DNA of 64,000 nt from Alphaproteobacteria bacterium (GCA_030426905.1 JAUHXQ010000001.1:372001-436000); one strand, 5' to 3'; shown: positions 26,011 through 34,602, counted from the first letter of the stretch. Translations and numbers: made by a program. Notes: generated from the letters alone by a model not told the origin.

Positions 26011-27474
26011 TTGAAAAGAATTATTAGTTGTTTTTTAGTTTTTTTAGGCCTGCTGACTTTTTACAGTCAATCGTTAGCAGTGTTAACTAGTGCTATACAA
26101 AGATCTCATCAAACAAAAAACGAAGGATTGCATCAGAGATATAAAGAGCGCCATCCTGTTGTAAAGTCGAAAGTAAAAAAAACAATCAGATATAAAATCA
26201 AGGACGTTGAATTAATTGCTAATGACAAAGCGATAATGTCAAACTCTTTGCTTCTTAAGTATATTAATAAAATATTACGAGCTGAAGGGAAAAAGAAACA
26301 GATTGAGCATTATATTTGGCTTATTGATGCAATACCGGGATATGAGGTGGAATATGATTTCAGTGATATTAAAACTATTGACGGTGTTAAGCAAGTAAAT
26401 TTGTTATTACAAATAACAAAAATTAGAGCAGAAATTACTTTTGATACTAGTAATCATGGAGCGAAAGAAATAGGCAGACATCAGTTTGTGGCAAATGGAC
26501 AAATATTTAGTCCTTTTGGTTGGAATGATTCTTATTCGCTTAGTATTAATACATCCAATAAGTTGGAGTCATTGCTCATGGTTACGGGTAATTATGAAAA
26601 ACATCTAAATTCTTATGGTACAAAATTAAGTTTTTTAGCTTCTTTTCTAGAGGATGATGCTTTTCGTTTTAGAGGTTTAATAGACACTAAGTCTGATACT
26701 AGTAGTGTATTTAAAGGAGCAATAGAGCAGCCGTTGTTTTTAAGTAGCACTGGAGGCTTAAGTGTTGGTATTGGTTTAGAGAGGAGAGAAGTAGATAATT
26801 ACTCAATTAACGCGACAAAAATTAGTGCTTATGACTATGTCAAAGGTAATATATTTATGGTTGGACGGCAAGTAGACTTTTTTAAGGGTGAAAATGAATT
26901 GACGAGCAGTTTTTATCACACTGTTAACAGAGTTAATTTAGATATTCTTGCTCCTGGGGAAAGAAAGTTTGATCGTAATTTTAGCTATTTTACTCTTGAT
27001 TATTATCGTAATCAGCCTTTATCACATTTTAGTAATAATAAATTTTTTAGGAACATCAATTTTCTAACTCATATAACTGCCACTTACTCTAATGATCTTT
27101 TACCCGTTGAAGATCAATTTTTTATAGGAGGTGCTAATGCAGGGAAAGGGTATGAGGCGGGATACATTAGTGCTGATAAAGGAGTAACGTTTTATAATGA
27201 ATTGCGCTATGACTGGAAAGTAAAGAATAAGTTAATTAATGTCATGCAACCATACGCTTTCTATGAAACGTCTTATTTTTCTCGGCCATTTTTAAATATT
27301 GATAAAAATTCGTTACCTTCTATTGGAGGAGGGCTAAGGATTTTACTGTTCTACAATATTATTATGGACTTGGAGGTAGCGTCCCCATTAAAGAAAAATG
27401 TTGTCGTTAATGATATACATAGGAAAAACTCTACGAGATTTAATTTTTTAATTTTCAAAAAATTAGAATTTTGA
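26011..27474 (+). CDS. TpsB/FhaC-like outer-membrane transporter (Omp85 superfamily)
   Basis: 487 aa. The TTG at 26011 is used because the nearby ATG at 26000 runs into a stop. Signal peptide at residues 1-23. A short strand-helix region (about 60-135, VELIANDKAIMSNSLLLKYI) resembles one POTRA domain. A barrel of alternating strands follows. GGANAGKGYEAGYISADKG at about 374-392 corresponds to the conserved loop-6 and strand motif (G..xRGY...GD.G) of ShlB/FhaC proteins, with Lys replacing Arg. FhaC has two POTRA domains and about 550 residues, so this one is short. No adhesin or hemolysin-type TpsA substrate is seen nearby. It is eight bases from the ankyrin gene. Confidence 0.72.
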   Translation: MKRIISCFLVFLGLLTFYSQSLAVLTSAIQRSHQTKNEGLHQRYKERHPVVKSKVKKTIRYKIKDVELIANDKAIMSNSLLLKYINKILRAEGKKKQIEHYIWLIDAIPGYEVEYDFSDIKTIDGVKQVNLLLQITKIRAEITFDTSNHGAKEIGRHQFVANGQIFSPFGWNDSYSLSINTSNKLESLLMVTGNYEKHLNSYGTKLSFLASFLEDDAFRFRGLIDTKSDTSSVFKGAIEQPLFLSSTGGLSVGIGLERREVDNYSINATKISAYDYVKGNIFMVGRQVDFFKGENELTSSFYHTVNRVNLDILAPGERKFDRNFSYFTLDYYRNQPLSHFSNNKFFRNINFLTHITATYSNDLLPVEDQFFIGGANAGKGYEAGYISADKGVTFYNELRYDWKVKNKLINVMQPYAFYETSYFSRPFLNIDKNSLPSIGGGLRILLFYNIIMDLEVASPLKKNVVVNDIHRKNSTRFNFLIFKKLEF

Positions 27475-27500
27475 TTAAAAGAGTCATCTTGCAATATAAT
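27471..27500 (+). promoter_or_regulatory. Putative sigma70 promoter after the TpsB-like gene
   Basis: TTGATT at 27471-27476, overlapping the TpsB stop codon, and a perfect TATAAT at 27495-27500, 18 bases apart. It would drive the amidohydrolase gene and the small ORF at 27527. Confidence 0.45.
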
Positions 27501-27526
27501 TCTTTAATAATCCCGATAGGGAGAAT

Positions 27527-27607
27527 ATGTTCCAGGCAAATTATCTAGATATTCTAAGTATTCTTTTAAGGATAAACTGCCTATGTAGCTATAAAGGTAA
27601 TAGCTAA
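27527..27607 (+). CDS. Candidate small ORF or leader peptide
   Basis: 26 codons starting with ATG 27527, preceded by AGGGAG at 27518-27523, a near-ideal ribosome-binding site. The product MFQANYLDILSILLRINCLC.. is mildly hydrophobic. It lies just after a good promoter and 129 bases before the amidohydrolase ATG. It could be a leader peptide or a chance ORF. Confidence 0.3.
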   Translation: MFQANYLDILSILLRINCLCSYKGNS

Positions 27608-27736
27608 TAATAAACAATATCTTTTACTGGTATATAGCTACTAATTAACTCTTCAATCTCAAGAGGCAAATAAAATTTGACTATTCAACTCTTGGGAGAT
27701 AAGCTATTTTTTGTTAAAACCAGCAAAAGGTACTAT

Positions 27737-29239
27737 ATGTCTCATTATCACTCCATACGTCATCACTGTAAATCTAACCAGAAACTGCCTTATTTTAATC
27801 AAGAATATGTTATCGGGTCAACTTTATTGATGGATGAAGGTCCTATAAAAAATGGAGGAATTCTGGTTAACGGGGATCATATAAGAGAGGTTGGTAATTT
27901 TGATGATCTTCTCTCTCAGTATCCTAATGTGCCATTTATAGATTGTCGTAATACGACAGTTTTATCTCCAGGATTTATAAACCCGCATGAGCATACCGCG
28001 TATAGTTATCAGGTGCCTGATGAAATTTTGCTGCTTGGCTACGATCATCGCAATAGCGAATATCGGTATACTAATAGGTTTGACTGGATTTTAGGTAGTA
28101 TTACTAAGCAGAAGCTGCCAAATGTTCCGGGGCTATTTTATTATAATGCAGGAAAGGTAGAAAATGTGGAGAATGCTGCTAAAATTGCTGCGGTTGAGAT
28201 ACGTCATCTACTTTCTGGTACTACAACCATTGCAGGTCCTGGTGGGGTGCCAGGCATTATTAATAATGCTGGGTGGAATGGTACTGGTTTTTCCAATATT
28301 TATACAGAACATGTAGATTATGAGGTATTTCCTTTTGATAACGCAGTAGTTACTAGAGCAAATTTTACTAAAATATGTGATGGAGGTAGAAGTAGCATTG
28401 CAAAGCTAGTAACTCCTGATAATTTTTCTTATGTAGCCCATGTTGGAGAAGGGTTGCCAACATCGTGTATAGCTTCTACGATAACAAAAGTGTTTTTGGA
28501 TTGGGTAGAGTATTACAGAGATACTTCGTTTACAATAATTCATGGGGTTGCAGCGGATGATACTGATTTTGTACAGATGGCTAAGTATAATGTCAGTTTA
28601 ATCTGGTCTCCTAGATCAAATTTATGTCTTTATGGTCAGACAGTAGATTTAAAAAAGATAGTAAAAAACAATATTAACATTGCTTTAGGGACCGATTGGT
28701 CTCCTAGTGGTTCTTTTAATATATTACAGGAAATAAAATGTGCGAAGCAAGAAATGATTAGACAGAATGTAAGTTTTACTGATCAAGATTTTTGGAGATT
28801 TACAACAAAAAATGCGGCATATTCTCTTAAAATTCAGGATGAACTAGGAGAAGTAGCGTGCGGTAAGAGAGCGGATTTTTTCTTATCAGTGTATAATGAA
28901 AAAAAAGGCTATTACGGTTCTGTTGTTGATCAAGATTTAAGCGATGTTTTAGGGGTATGGATTAATGGCACAGCTATGGTTTTATCAAAAGAATTGCAAT
29001 CTATATGGTCTTTAGACGCTTATTGTTGTAATAACATAAAACTAGAAGGGGAAACGTCATTTTTTACCAGTGCAGTGTGTTTTTGTAATGCTCCTTTTTT
29101 AAATGCAAGTGTTTGGGGTTTGACAAAAGATTATGTTGCTAATGGTACTATAGTTAATTGGAGTGGAGAATATTCCAAACAAGGATCCTGTAATCCAGAA
29201 GCTTTGGGTCATACTCATATTACATTTGAAGATTTATAG
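27737..29239 (+). CDS. Amidohydrolase-family metal-dependent hydrolase
   Basis: 500 aa from the ATG at 27737, preferred because AAAAGG lies six bases before it. A TTG at 27677 would add 20 residues. The fold is a TIM-barrel hydrolase of the TrzA/AtzA/cytosine deaminase group: GFINPHEHTAY (metal-binding HxH, about residue 85-95), HVGEG (about 238), IIHGVA (about 275) and LGTDWSPSG (about 318-326, metal-binding Asp). The C-terminal beta-sandwich closes the protein (GKRADFFLS). Substrates in the group are deaminated or dechlorinated heterocycles, or similar amides; none can be named here. It overlaps the MFS gene tail to tail by six bases. Confidence 0.82.
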   Translation: MSHYHSIRHHCKSNQKLPYFNQEYVIGSTLLMDEGPIKNGGILVNGDHIREVGNFDDLLSQYPNVPFIDCRNTTVLSPGFINPHEHTAYSYQVPDEILLLGYDHRNSEYRYTNRFDWILGSITKQKLPNVPGLFYYNAGKVENVENAAKIAAVEIRHLLSGTTTIAGPGGVPGIINNAGWNGTGFSNIYTEHVDYEVFPFDNAVVTRANFTKICDGGRSSIAKLVTPDNFSYVAHVGEGLPTSCIASTITKVFLDWVEYYRDTSFTIIHGVAADDTDFVQMAKYNVSLIWSPRSNLCLYGQTVDLKKIVKNNINIALGTDWSPSGSFNILQEIKCAKQEMIRQNVSFTDQDFWRFTTKNAAYSLKIQDELGEVACGKRADFFLSVYNEKKGYYGSVVDQDLSDVLGVWINGTAMVLSKELQSIWSLDAYCCNNIKLEGETSFFTSAVCFCNAPFLNASVWGLTKDYVANGTIVNWSGEYSKQGSCNPEALGHTHITFEDL

Positions 29240-30505
29240 TTCGTTGATTCTATTATTGCTAGACATGCTGCTTGCAAGTCTGACAATAATGACTATGAAA
29301 GCTCCAATAACTGCAGATATTGGAATTACCATCAAAGAATAATTATAACCATCAGCATTATATATTTTTAGAGTTCCTTCTAACTTTCCTTGCCAAAAAT
29401 AATTCATTATTCTTCCAATTGTGGTATGGAAAAAGGAACCACCTAACATATTAACTGAGTTCATGAAAGCAATAGCAATGCTGATTAGATACGCATCAAG
29501 ACTTGCTGATACTATAGTAAATACAAGTACCTGATAACAGCAAAATACTCCTACCATAAACATCATTATATACATAGCTGCCATAGGAATTTTATTTTGT
29601 AACAATAGCATCACAAAAAATATTGCAGCGATGCCGATGCCACAAAAGACTGTTAACATATAATGTGAATTTGTTTTTTCTGCTATGTAAGCGATTAAAG
29701 GTCCGCCAAAAATCATGCCAATAAAAACTAATGAAATGACAAAAGCTGCATCAGATTTAGTATAGGAAAACACTGTCACTAAATATGGTACTCCCCAGAC
29801 ATCGGCAAATCCCTCCAATGCTCCTACCATCAAAAAGTTAGCTACTCCTAGGGTTATTAGATGCCAATTTGAACAAATTTTCTTCATTTTATCTAGCAAA
29901 TGAGCATCTTCTACACCAATAAAGTAAGGATTATTTTTTACTAAAAGTAAAATTAATAAAGAAATAGCTAATCCAGCAATTCCAACATATAGCAATACTG
30001 TATTCCAGCCAAAAGTAGATATAAGAGAGCTAATAGGCTTGCCTCCATAAACAGCTCCTGCGAGTCCTAAGCTAAAGGTAATGCCCACCATTCTTCCGTA
30101 AAATTTAGGGTCAAACCACAGGGAAATTACTTTTGATACATTTAAAAAACCTGCGGCAGAGCCAATGCCGATCAATAATCTGCATATTAATAATAAATAC
30201 CAGCTATCGGAATAAATGAAAATAATACATGCTGTAGCGCATACGAATGCAGCGATAAAACCTATAATTTTAGGACCATATTTATCAATCAGTACTGCAA
30301 TAGGAATTTGCATAGCTGCATAGCCATAGTAATACATAGCAGAAAGATTGCCATATTCTCCTGCATCGATATTGAATTTCTTCATTATATCATTAATAAT
30401 AAGGCCTGGAGAGATTCTCAAAATAAATTGATAAGCAAAAAAGCTTGTGGTCAACAACCACATTAGCCATGCTAAAGCCCTCTGTTGATTAAATTCTCTG
30501 GTCAT
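29234..30505 (-). CDS. Major facilitator superfamily transporter
   Basis: 423 aa with about 12 membrane helices. It opens RALAWLMWLLTTSFFAYQF. The loop between helices 2 and 3 has VLIDKYGPKIIGF, corresponding to the MFS signature with D and a basic residue, and a long charged central loop (about residues 190-215) divides the two halves. It resembles the rickettsial MFS proteins related to anion:cation and sugar-phosphate symporters, but the substrate cannot be told. It is convergent with the amidohydrolase. The two may or may not be functionally linked. ATG at 30505. Confidence 0.85.
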   Translation of the reverse strand: MTREFNQQRALAWLMWLLTTSFFAYQFILRISPGLIINDIMKKFNIDAGEYGNLSAMYYYGYAAMQIPIAVLIDKYGPKIIGFIAAFVCATACIIFIYSDSWYLLLICRLLIGIGSAAGFLNVSKVISLWFDPKFYGRMVGITFSLGLAGAVYGGKPISSLISTFGWNTVLLYVGIAGLAISLLILLLVKNNPYFIGVEDAHLLDKMKKICSNWHLITLGVANFLMVGALEGFADVWGVPYLVTVFSYTKSDAAFVISLVFIGMIFGGPLIAYIAEKTNSHYMLTVFCGIGIAAIFFVMLLLQNKIPMAAMYIMMFMVGVFCCYQVLVFTIVSASLDAYLISIAIAFMNSVNMLGGSFFHTTIGRIMNYFWQGKLEGTLKIYNADGYNYSLMVIPISAVIGAFIVIIVRLASSMSSNNRINEL

Positions 30506-30664
30506 TTTATTAGTTGTTACTAGTCTATAGTTGCAGGATTATATCTGATTCGGTTTCTTTTTCAACATTACCTATGATTAATGTGTAATTAGTTATTAAA
30601 TTTTCTTTACATATAACAAACTGAGTGTTACCTTATATTTATTAATTGACGGAGTGCTACTATT

Positions 30665-31387
30665 ATGAACAAGTTAAAATGCTATGGCTGTATATTTTTA
30701 ACATTATTTGTAACTATATTATACTCTCATGCGGATGGGTACTATGCTTCGCATAAAGGAGGATACTCTAAGCATAGTGGTAGTCACTGTTGTAAGAATA
30801 TGTATGTGTTTGGTGGTGGTGGTGGTTCTTTTTTAAGTAGCAAACCTAGTAGCGATTATGAAAACAAGCCAAAATCCTCTGCTGTTTACGGAGGCGGTAT
30901 CGGCTATATCTTTAATGAATATTTAAGAGCAGATTTTTCTATCTTCCACAGACATAAATATCGTTATCGTTTTTCAGACGCAAGCGGTAGCGAGGAGCAA
31001 AATATAAAAAGCACTAGTTTTATGGTTAGTGGATATTTTTCTCCTACAACATTCTATGGTATTTCTCCTTACATGATGGCAGGATTAGGATTAGCACATA
31101 ATAAAGCAGGAGATATTAATATTGTTAACAACAGTGTTAATAGTAATATTCTTAATCTGGGAGATACGAGTAATAAGTTTGCATGGCAGGTAGGAGCAGG
31201 ATTAACTTACCAAATTAATCCTTATGTTGGTTTTGATTTTGGTTATAAATATATTGACCTCGGGAAAATGCAAACAACTAACGTATTTATAGATCCTGGC
31301 GTAGCATCAGGCGCTGCTGTAGATGAGCCTAATATAGGTAATATTAAAGCCCACGAAATTACTGTAGCAATAAGCTATAGTTTTTAG
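30665..31387 (+). CDS. Small outer-membrane beta-barrel protein
   Basis: 240 aa. Signal peptide at residues 1-24 (ending SHADG). The mature N-terminus is short and rich in His, Gly and Ser (SHKGGYSKHSGSHCCK), which may bind metal. An eight-strand barrel follows with typical strands: YGGGIGYIFNEYLRADFSIF, YMMAGLGLAHN, FAWQVGAGLTYQINPYVGFD, and a terminal ITVAISYSF ending in Phe. This is the outer-membrane beta-brl/OmpA-N class common in alphaproteobacteria. It is a monocistronic gene with its own upstream region. The role is unknown, probably structural or an adhesin. Confidence 0.82.
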   Translation: MNKLKCYGCIFLTLFVTILYSHADGYYASHKGGYSKHSGSHCCKNMYVFGGGGGSFLSSKPSSDYENKPKSSAVYGGGIGYIFNEYLRADFSIFHRHKYRYRFSDASGSEEQNIKSTSFMVSGYFSPTTFYGISPYMMAGLGLAHNKAGDINIVNNSVNSNILNLGDTSNKFAWQVGAGLTYQINPYVGFDFGYKYIDLGKMQTTNVFIDPGVASGAAVDEPNIGNIKAHEITVAISYSF

Positions 31388-31531
31388 AATTTCACATAAA
31401 GAGGCTTTATATTTTATAATTTTTACTTTACCTAGGGATGAGTAATCATACAAGTTACTTGTGTAGGCTCTTTGCTTACAATGATAAGTAACAGTTTTAT
31501 CTATTTTTAGTAAACTACAAGTAAATTTTTC

Positions 31532-31560
31532 TTGACTTCTTCTTAATTAAATGTTATACA
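31532..31560 (+). promoter_or_regulatory. Putative sigma70 promoter
   Basis: TTGACT at 31532-31537 and TATACA at 31555-31560 with the ideal 17-base spacer. The start near 31567 gives a 44-base leader to the AGGAGG site and ATG at 31611. Confidence 0.6.
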
Positions 31561-31610
31561 CTTTATGTATTACATTCTTATTAATTAAAAACAATAAATT
31601 AGGAGGTTTT

Positions 31611-32165
31611 ATGAACGGAATTAGTAAAGCAGCAAGAATAGCACAGAAATACCATGATAAAAATCAAAATACTATTGCAACCACAAAAACAATCGAAAAT
31701 GATAAAAATCAACTAGAAGCAGACAACAATGATTTGAATGCGCGGCTCGACCTTCTTAAGAAGGAGCTACTAGCAGAAAAGGCTATGTCTGAATTAAAAT
31801 CAGTTGGTGATGACAGTAATAATGATAAGTACCTTTCTTTTTGTAAGATTATAAATGTAGAAAATGATGGAGGTACTTTTGCTTTAGTGGATTCAGAAAA
31901 TGATTTACTAAGTAATCCTAATCTAGGTGATAAACATTCTGAAGCATTAAAAGAAGCTCATAATTATTGTGTACGAAATATATATCTTAGAGCTAAGTCA
32001 TACGATCAGAAAATAGCTGTGTTTTTAGAAGAAAGTGAGATCAATAATATTGATCATTCTATTTCTACTCCAGAATGGACACATGATGATATGGAGAACT
32101 ATTGTTCAACAATCTCTGGTGGTACAATTACAGATGGTAGTTGCGCAACGGATGTTGTAGCTTAA
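31611..32165 (+). CDS. Hypothetical coiled-coil protein
   Basis: 184 aa. The start is set by a perfect AGGAGG at 31601-31606, four bases before ATG 31611. Residues about 25-65 (NDKNQLEADNNDLNARLDLL) form a predicted coiled coil. The second half is acidic with Cys residues (LSFCKI, HNYCVRN, ENYCST, GSCATD). No signal peptide or membrane helix. No family recognised. It has its own near-consensus promoter and is followed by another coiled-coil gene that opens similarly: SKAARIAQKY here against SKEARIARTR there. The two may be related and act together. Confidence 0.6.
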   Translation: MNGISKAARIAQKYHDKNQNTIATTKTIENDKNQLEADNNDLNARLDLLKKELLAEKAMSELKSVGDDSNNDKYLSFCKIINVENDGGTFALVDSENDLLSNPNLGDKHSEALKEAHNYCVRNIYLRAKSYDQKIAVFLEESEINNIDHSISTPEWTHDDMENYCSTISGGTITDGSCATDVVA

Positions 32166-32171
32166 TATTAG

Positions 32172-32200
32172 TTGAGAATTTATAAATTTTTTGGTATAAT
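32172..32200 (+). promoter_or_regulatory. Putative sigma70 promoter abutting a ribosome-binding site
   Basis: TTGAGA at 32172-32177 and TATAAT at 32195-32200, spacer 17 bases. The -10 box directly touches the GAGGAGG ribosome-binding site at 32201-32207, so the expected start would trim that site. It may be fortuitous. Confidence 0.35.
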
Positions 32201-32214
32201 GAGGAGGATCTCTT

Positions 32215-32826
32215 GTGACAGAAGAAAGTAAAGAAGCAAGAATAGCAAGAACTCGGCAGCAAAAGGTTGATGCAAAAAAATTAAAGTATGAAATGTCTGA
32301 AAAGAAGCTTAAGAAATGTGAGCAGGATTTAGAAGATATTACAAGCCAAATCTCAGCTTTACAGTTGGAAAATGGCAAGAAGATTGAGTGTCTTCCATGG
32401 CCAACTATGAAAGTAGAGGAAGTGAGTTGGATAGATTCCGCTTACTCTTATGCTCCGGTGATTGCAGTTACTACCGTTGTTGCAGCAGCTACAGCGTTAG
32501 GTGGGTATCTTTTAGCAAGGAAACAAGCGCCAGATCCCCAAACTGCTATTTTAAAAGCAGCAGCAGCAGCTTATATTGAGAGTGAAGAGGCCTTAAGCAA
32601 TGGTAACACGCCATCTTTTTTAAAAGGACTAAGTGAGCTATCATCAATAGCAGAGTCATGCATGAATTTGCCTGATGATATTATGAGCAGTGCATACAAA
32701 GCAATTGCGCCTTATCAAGAAGAGCTTATTCAAAAAATACCTTCTTCGAATAATGTAGCATCAGAATTTTCGATGGAAGATTTATTTGGTGTAGCTGGTG
32801 AGGAATATAGCAGTCAAGGTGCTTAG
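32215..32826 (+). CDS. Coiled-coil protein with one membrane helix
   Basis: 203 aa. GTG start at 32215, fixed by GAGGAGG at 32201-32207. Residues 1-55 are a highly charged coiled coil (KKLKYEMSEKKLKKCEQDLE). A hydrophobic, Ala/Val-rich helix spans about 79-102 (APVIAVTTVVAAATALGGYL), and an Ala-rich then acidic C-terminal domain follows. No signal peptide. Likely a membrane-anchored scaffold or a secreted membrane-inserting protein; no family recognised. The N-terminal SKEARIART resembles the preceding gene, suggesting a shared export signal or ancestry. A terminator follows at 32895. Confidence 0.6.
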   Translation: MTEESKEARIARTRQQKVDAKKLKYEMSEKKLKKCEQDLEDITSQISALQLENGKKIECLPWPTMKVEEVSWIDSAYSYAPVIAVTTVVAAATALGGYLLARKQAPDPQTAILKAAAAAYIESEEALSNGNTPSFLKGLSELSSIAESCMNLPDDIMSSAYKAIAPYQEELIQKIPSSNNVASEFSMEDLFGVAGEEYSSQGA

Positions 32827-32894
32827 CAAATCAATAAGATTATATATATATGTCTCTTTACTTAAAGTTATATATAAAATAACATAATCTGATT

Positions 32895-32932
32895 AAGGGA
32901 AAGTATTAAAATATGCTTTCCCTTATTTTTTC
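32895..32932 (+). terminator. Rho-independent terminator, copy 1
   Basis: AAGGGAAAG at 32895-32903 pairs with CTTTCCCTT at 32916-32924, followed by ATTTTTTC. Nearly the same hairpin occurs at 34604-34641. Confidence 0.88.
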
Positions 32933-33005
32933 TAATTCTTTTAGAACAGTATGAATATCTTGCTCATTTTTTCTTAGGTAGCACTCCACACCTCATATTT
33001 ATTCA

Positions 33006-33422
33006 TTAAGGCTGAATGGGAGGTGTTTCTTCTGTATGTTTATTATGTGGGAATTGGTCTATTTTATAGGTCATGTATAGGAACCCGAATAGGAAAGTAA
33101 AAACGGGATGAAACCATAATTGGTGGCGGTTGTTGATTTTTAGCAGAATATGTATTTTGCTTCTGATGTCAAATAGCAAAATTATTTTCACGACAAAATA
33201 TATGTAGATATAAGAAAAGGAGTGAATCCAAAGTAGTAGTAAGATTAAGTAGCAGAAATTTATTTCGGCGATGGGAAGGCTATTTTGAGGCATTTTAGAA
33301 CGAAGAAAAGATGCTTTTCGCTGGAGCCAGTAGATGCTGTAAAACCCTAAAGTAAGAATGTTAAATAATATTGCGATAGCAATATTCGTTCTAGGGAATT
33401 CTTTGGCTATTTTAACATTCAT
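33006..33422 (-). CDS. Small multi-span membrane protein (DUF4234-like)
   Basis: 138 aa with three hydrophobic segments: residues about 12-32 (NIAIAILFNILTLGFYSIYW), 52-84 and 104-118. The first contains LTLGFYSIYWLQR, close to the L(T)xGxYxxYW motif at the start of DUF4234-type membrane domains. No function is known for that domain. The hydrophilic ends carry basic and acidic patches. ATG at 33422. Alone on the minus strand between two plus-strand accessory genes. Confidence 0.55.
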   Translation of the reverse strand: MNVKIAKEFPRTNIAIAILFNILTLGFYSIYWLQRKASFLRSKMPQNSLPIAEINFCYLILLLLWIHSFSYIYIYFVVKIILLFDIRSKIHILLKINNRHQLWFHPVFTFLFGFLYMTYKIDQFPHNKHTEETPPIQP

Positions 33423-33590
33423 TTTTCATTTTTCTTCTTATTTTTTTATCAAATTTGTCTTCCTATATAATAATAAGTCGTCTTTGTGGATGCGTGTTTA
33501 GTGGTTTAAGGGAACCTTGTTAGTTATGAGTCGCAAAGTATCCATATGGTTATTATGGTAGCTGTAAAAGGTTAAAAAATTGTAAAAAAT

Positions 33591-33649
33591 ATCAATATTT
33601 TTCTATATAGGCACTGCTTATGGGTGCTATCTATAGAAAATATTTTGAT
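33591..33649. repeat. Imperfect inverted repeat upstream of promoter
   Basis: The left arm ATCAATATTTTTCTATATAG (continuing to GCAC at 33614) matches the reverse complement of the right arm (GTGCTATCTATAG... to 33649) with a few mismatches around a nine-base centre. It could be an operator, a transcript hairpin or an insertion footprint. Confidence 0.5.
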
Positions 33650-33740
33650 TGAATTAGAGGGGGTGATAGATAAATTTGTGGTAGTGCCGAAGAAAGCAAG
33701 ATGGGTATTAATAGTTATTAACCTGTATCTGTAATAATCC

Positions 33741-33769
33741 TTGACATTTTTTAATATTATTACTATAAT
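33741..33769 (+). promoter_or_regulatory. Perfect-consensus sigma70 promoter
   Basis: TTGACA at 33741-33746 and TATAAT at 33764-33769 with a 17-base spacer, both hexamers matching the consensus exactly. Transcription should start near 33776, giving a leader of about 129 bases to ATG 33905. Confidence 0.82.
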
Positions 33770-33904
33770 GCCTTCATATCTAGATAAATCTTAATATATT
33801 TTAATGCTTTTTGTAGATAGAGACCTATTTTAAGTAAAAAATTTATATAAGATTAAACTAGGACTCATATTTTTTAATTTTATATCAAAGAAAGAGGTAA
33901 TTTT

Positions 33905-34567
33905 ATGGTAAGAAAAGTAGTAAAAAGAGCAAAAATTAATCAAAATAGTCCAGAAAAAGTTATAACTCCAGAGCTATCATCTCAAGAGAAGTCAGGTGAA
34001 GAAGGATTAAAAGCACCTTCTCTGCCAGGAAGTCATGAACTGGTTAAAGCTCAACCAAGTAGCGATAAATTAGAGGTAATTAACCCGGGAAATCATCTAG
34101 AAGAGATTCAGCAAGGTAATACAGGAATATATTGTAAATTTGTTTATAATGCCGGGGCTTCTATAACACAAAGTCCAGATAGTTTTACTGTTAGTGCAAT
34201 GAAGGAGTTAAGTTTTGGATGTAAAAAAGGTATGTTAATAGGGGAAGGTGGTGATTCAGGTCTATCGTTATTAGAAGGCGATGGAGCAACTTCTCAACTA
34301 TCACCTGCAGTATATGGTGGTGTCTCAATGCCACAACAAGGGATTGAATATGCTTTCTTATTAAAAAGTGAACAAACAACAGATGCTTTATCAAATGTAA
34401 TAAATTCTAATCTTGCAGTACAAGAGGAAGTAACTTATCATGCTTGGTTACCATGTAGTTCAGAGGAAGAATGTAACAGCTTTTACAATATCTTACAATT
34501 ATCATTCAGCGAATTATTAGGTAACAGTAATAATATAGCATCAGGTGATAATTTTGATTCTATATAA
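33905..34567 (+). CDS. Hypothetical protein behind a consensus promoter
   Basis: 220 aa, not recognised. AGAGG at 33892-33896 precedes the ATG. The N-terminus is basic (MVRKVVKRAKINQN), then a low-complexity Ser/Glu/Pro stretch to about residue 70, then a compact-looking domain with strands (GIYCKFVYNAGASI, AVYGGVSMPQQGIEYAFLL) and cysteines (FGCKKG, LPCSSEEECN). No signal peptide or membrane helix. The strong promoter and terminator make it a likely abundant monocistronic product. A disordered basic N-terminus with a folded C-terminus would suit a nucleic-acid binding or secreted protein, but this is speculation. Confidence 0.6.
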   Translation: MVRKVVKRAKINQNSPEKVITPELSSQEKSGEEGLKAPSLPGSHELVKAQPSSDKLEVINPGNHLEEIQQGNTGIYCKFVYNAGASITQSPDSFTVSAMKELSFGCKKGMLIGEGGDSGLSLLEGDGATSQLSPAVYGGVSMPQQGIEYAFLLKSEQTTDALSNVINSNLAVQEEVTYHAWLPCSSEEECNSFYNILQLSFSELLGNSNNIASGDNFDSI

Positions 34568-34602
34568 TAATAGAATATAAGTTAACCATATTACAATGCG
34601 AT

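Larger units (their letters stand above)
33423..33904. other. Long intergenic region with palindrome and consensus promoter
   Basis: 482 bases without a gene. It holds an imperfect inverted repeat at 33591-33649 and a perfect-consensus sigma70 promoter at 33741-33769, followed by a leader of about 130 bases. I see no convincing small ORF or tRNA. Confidence 0.6.

Noticed and set aside
31551-31610. Upstream extension of the 31611 gene to an ATG at 31551
   Set aside because: The extension overlaps the -10 box, while a perfect AGGAGG is placed for ATG 31611.
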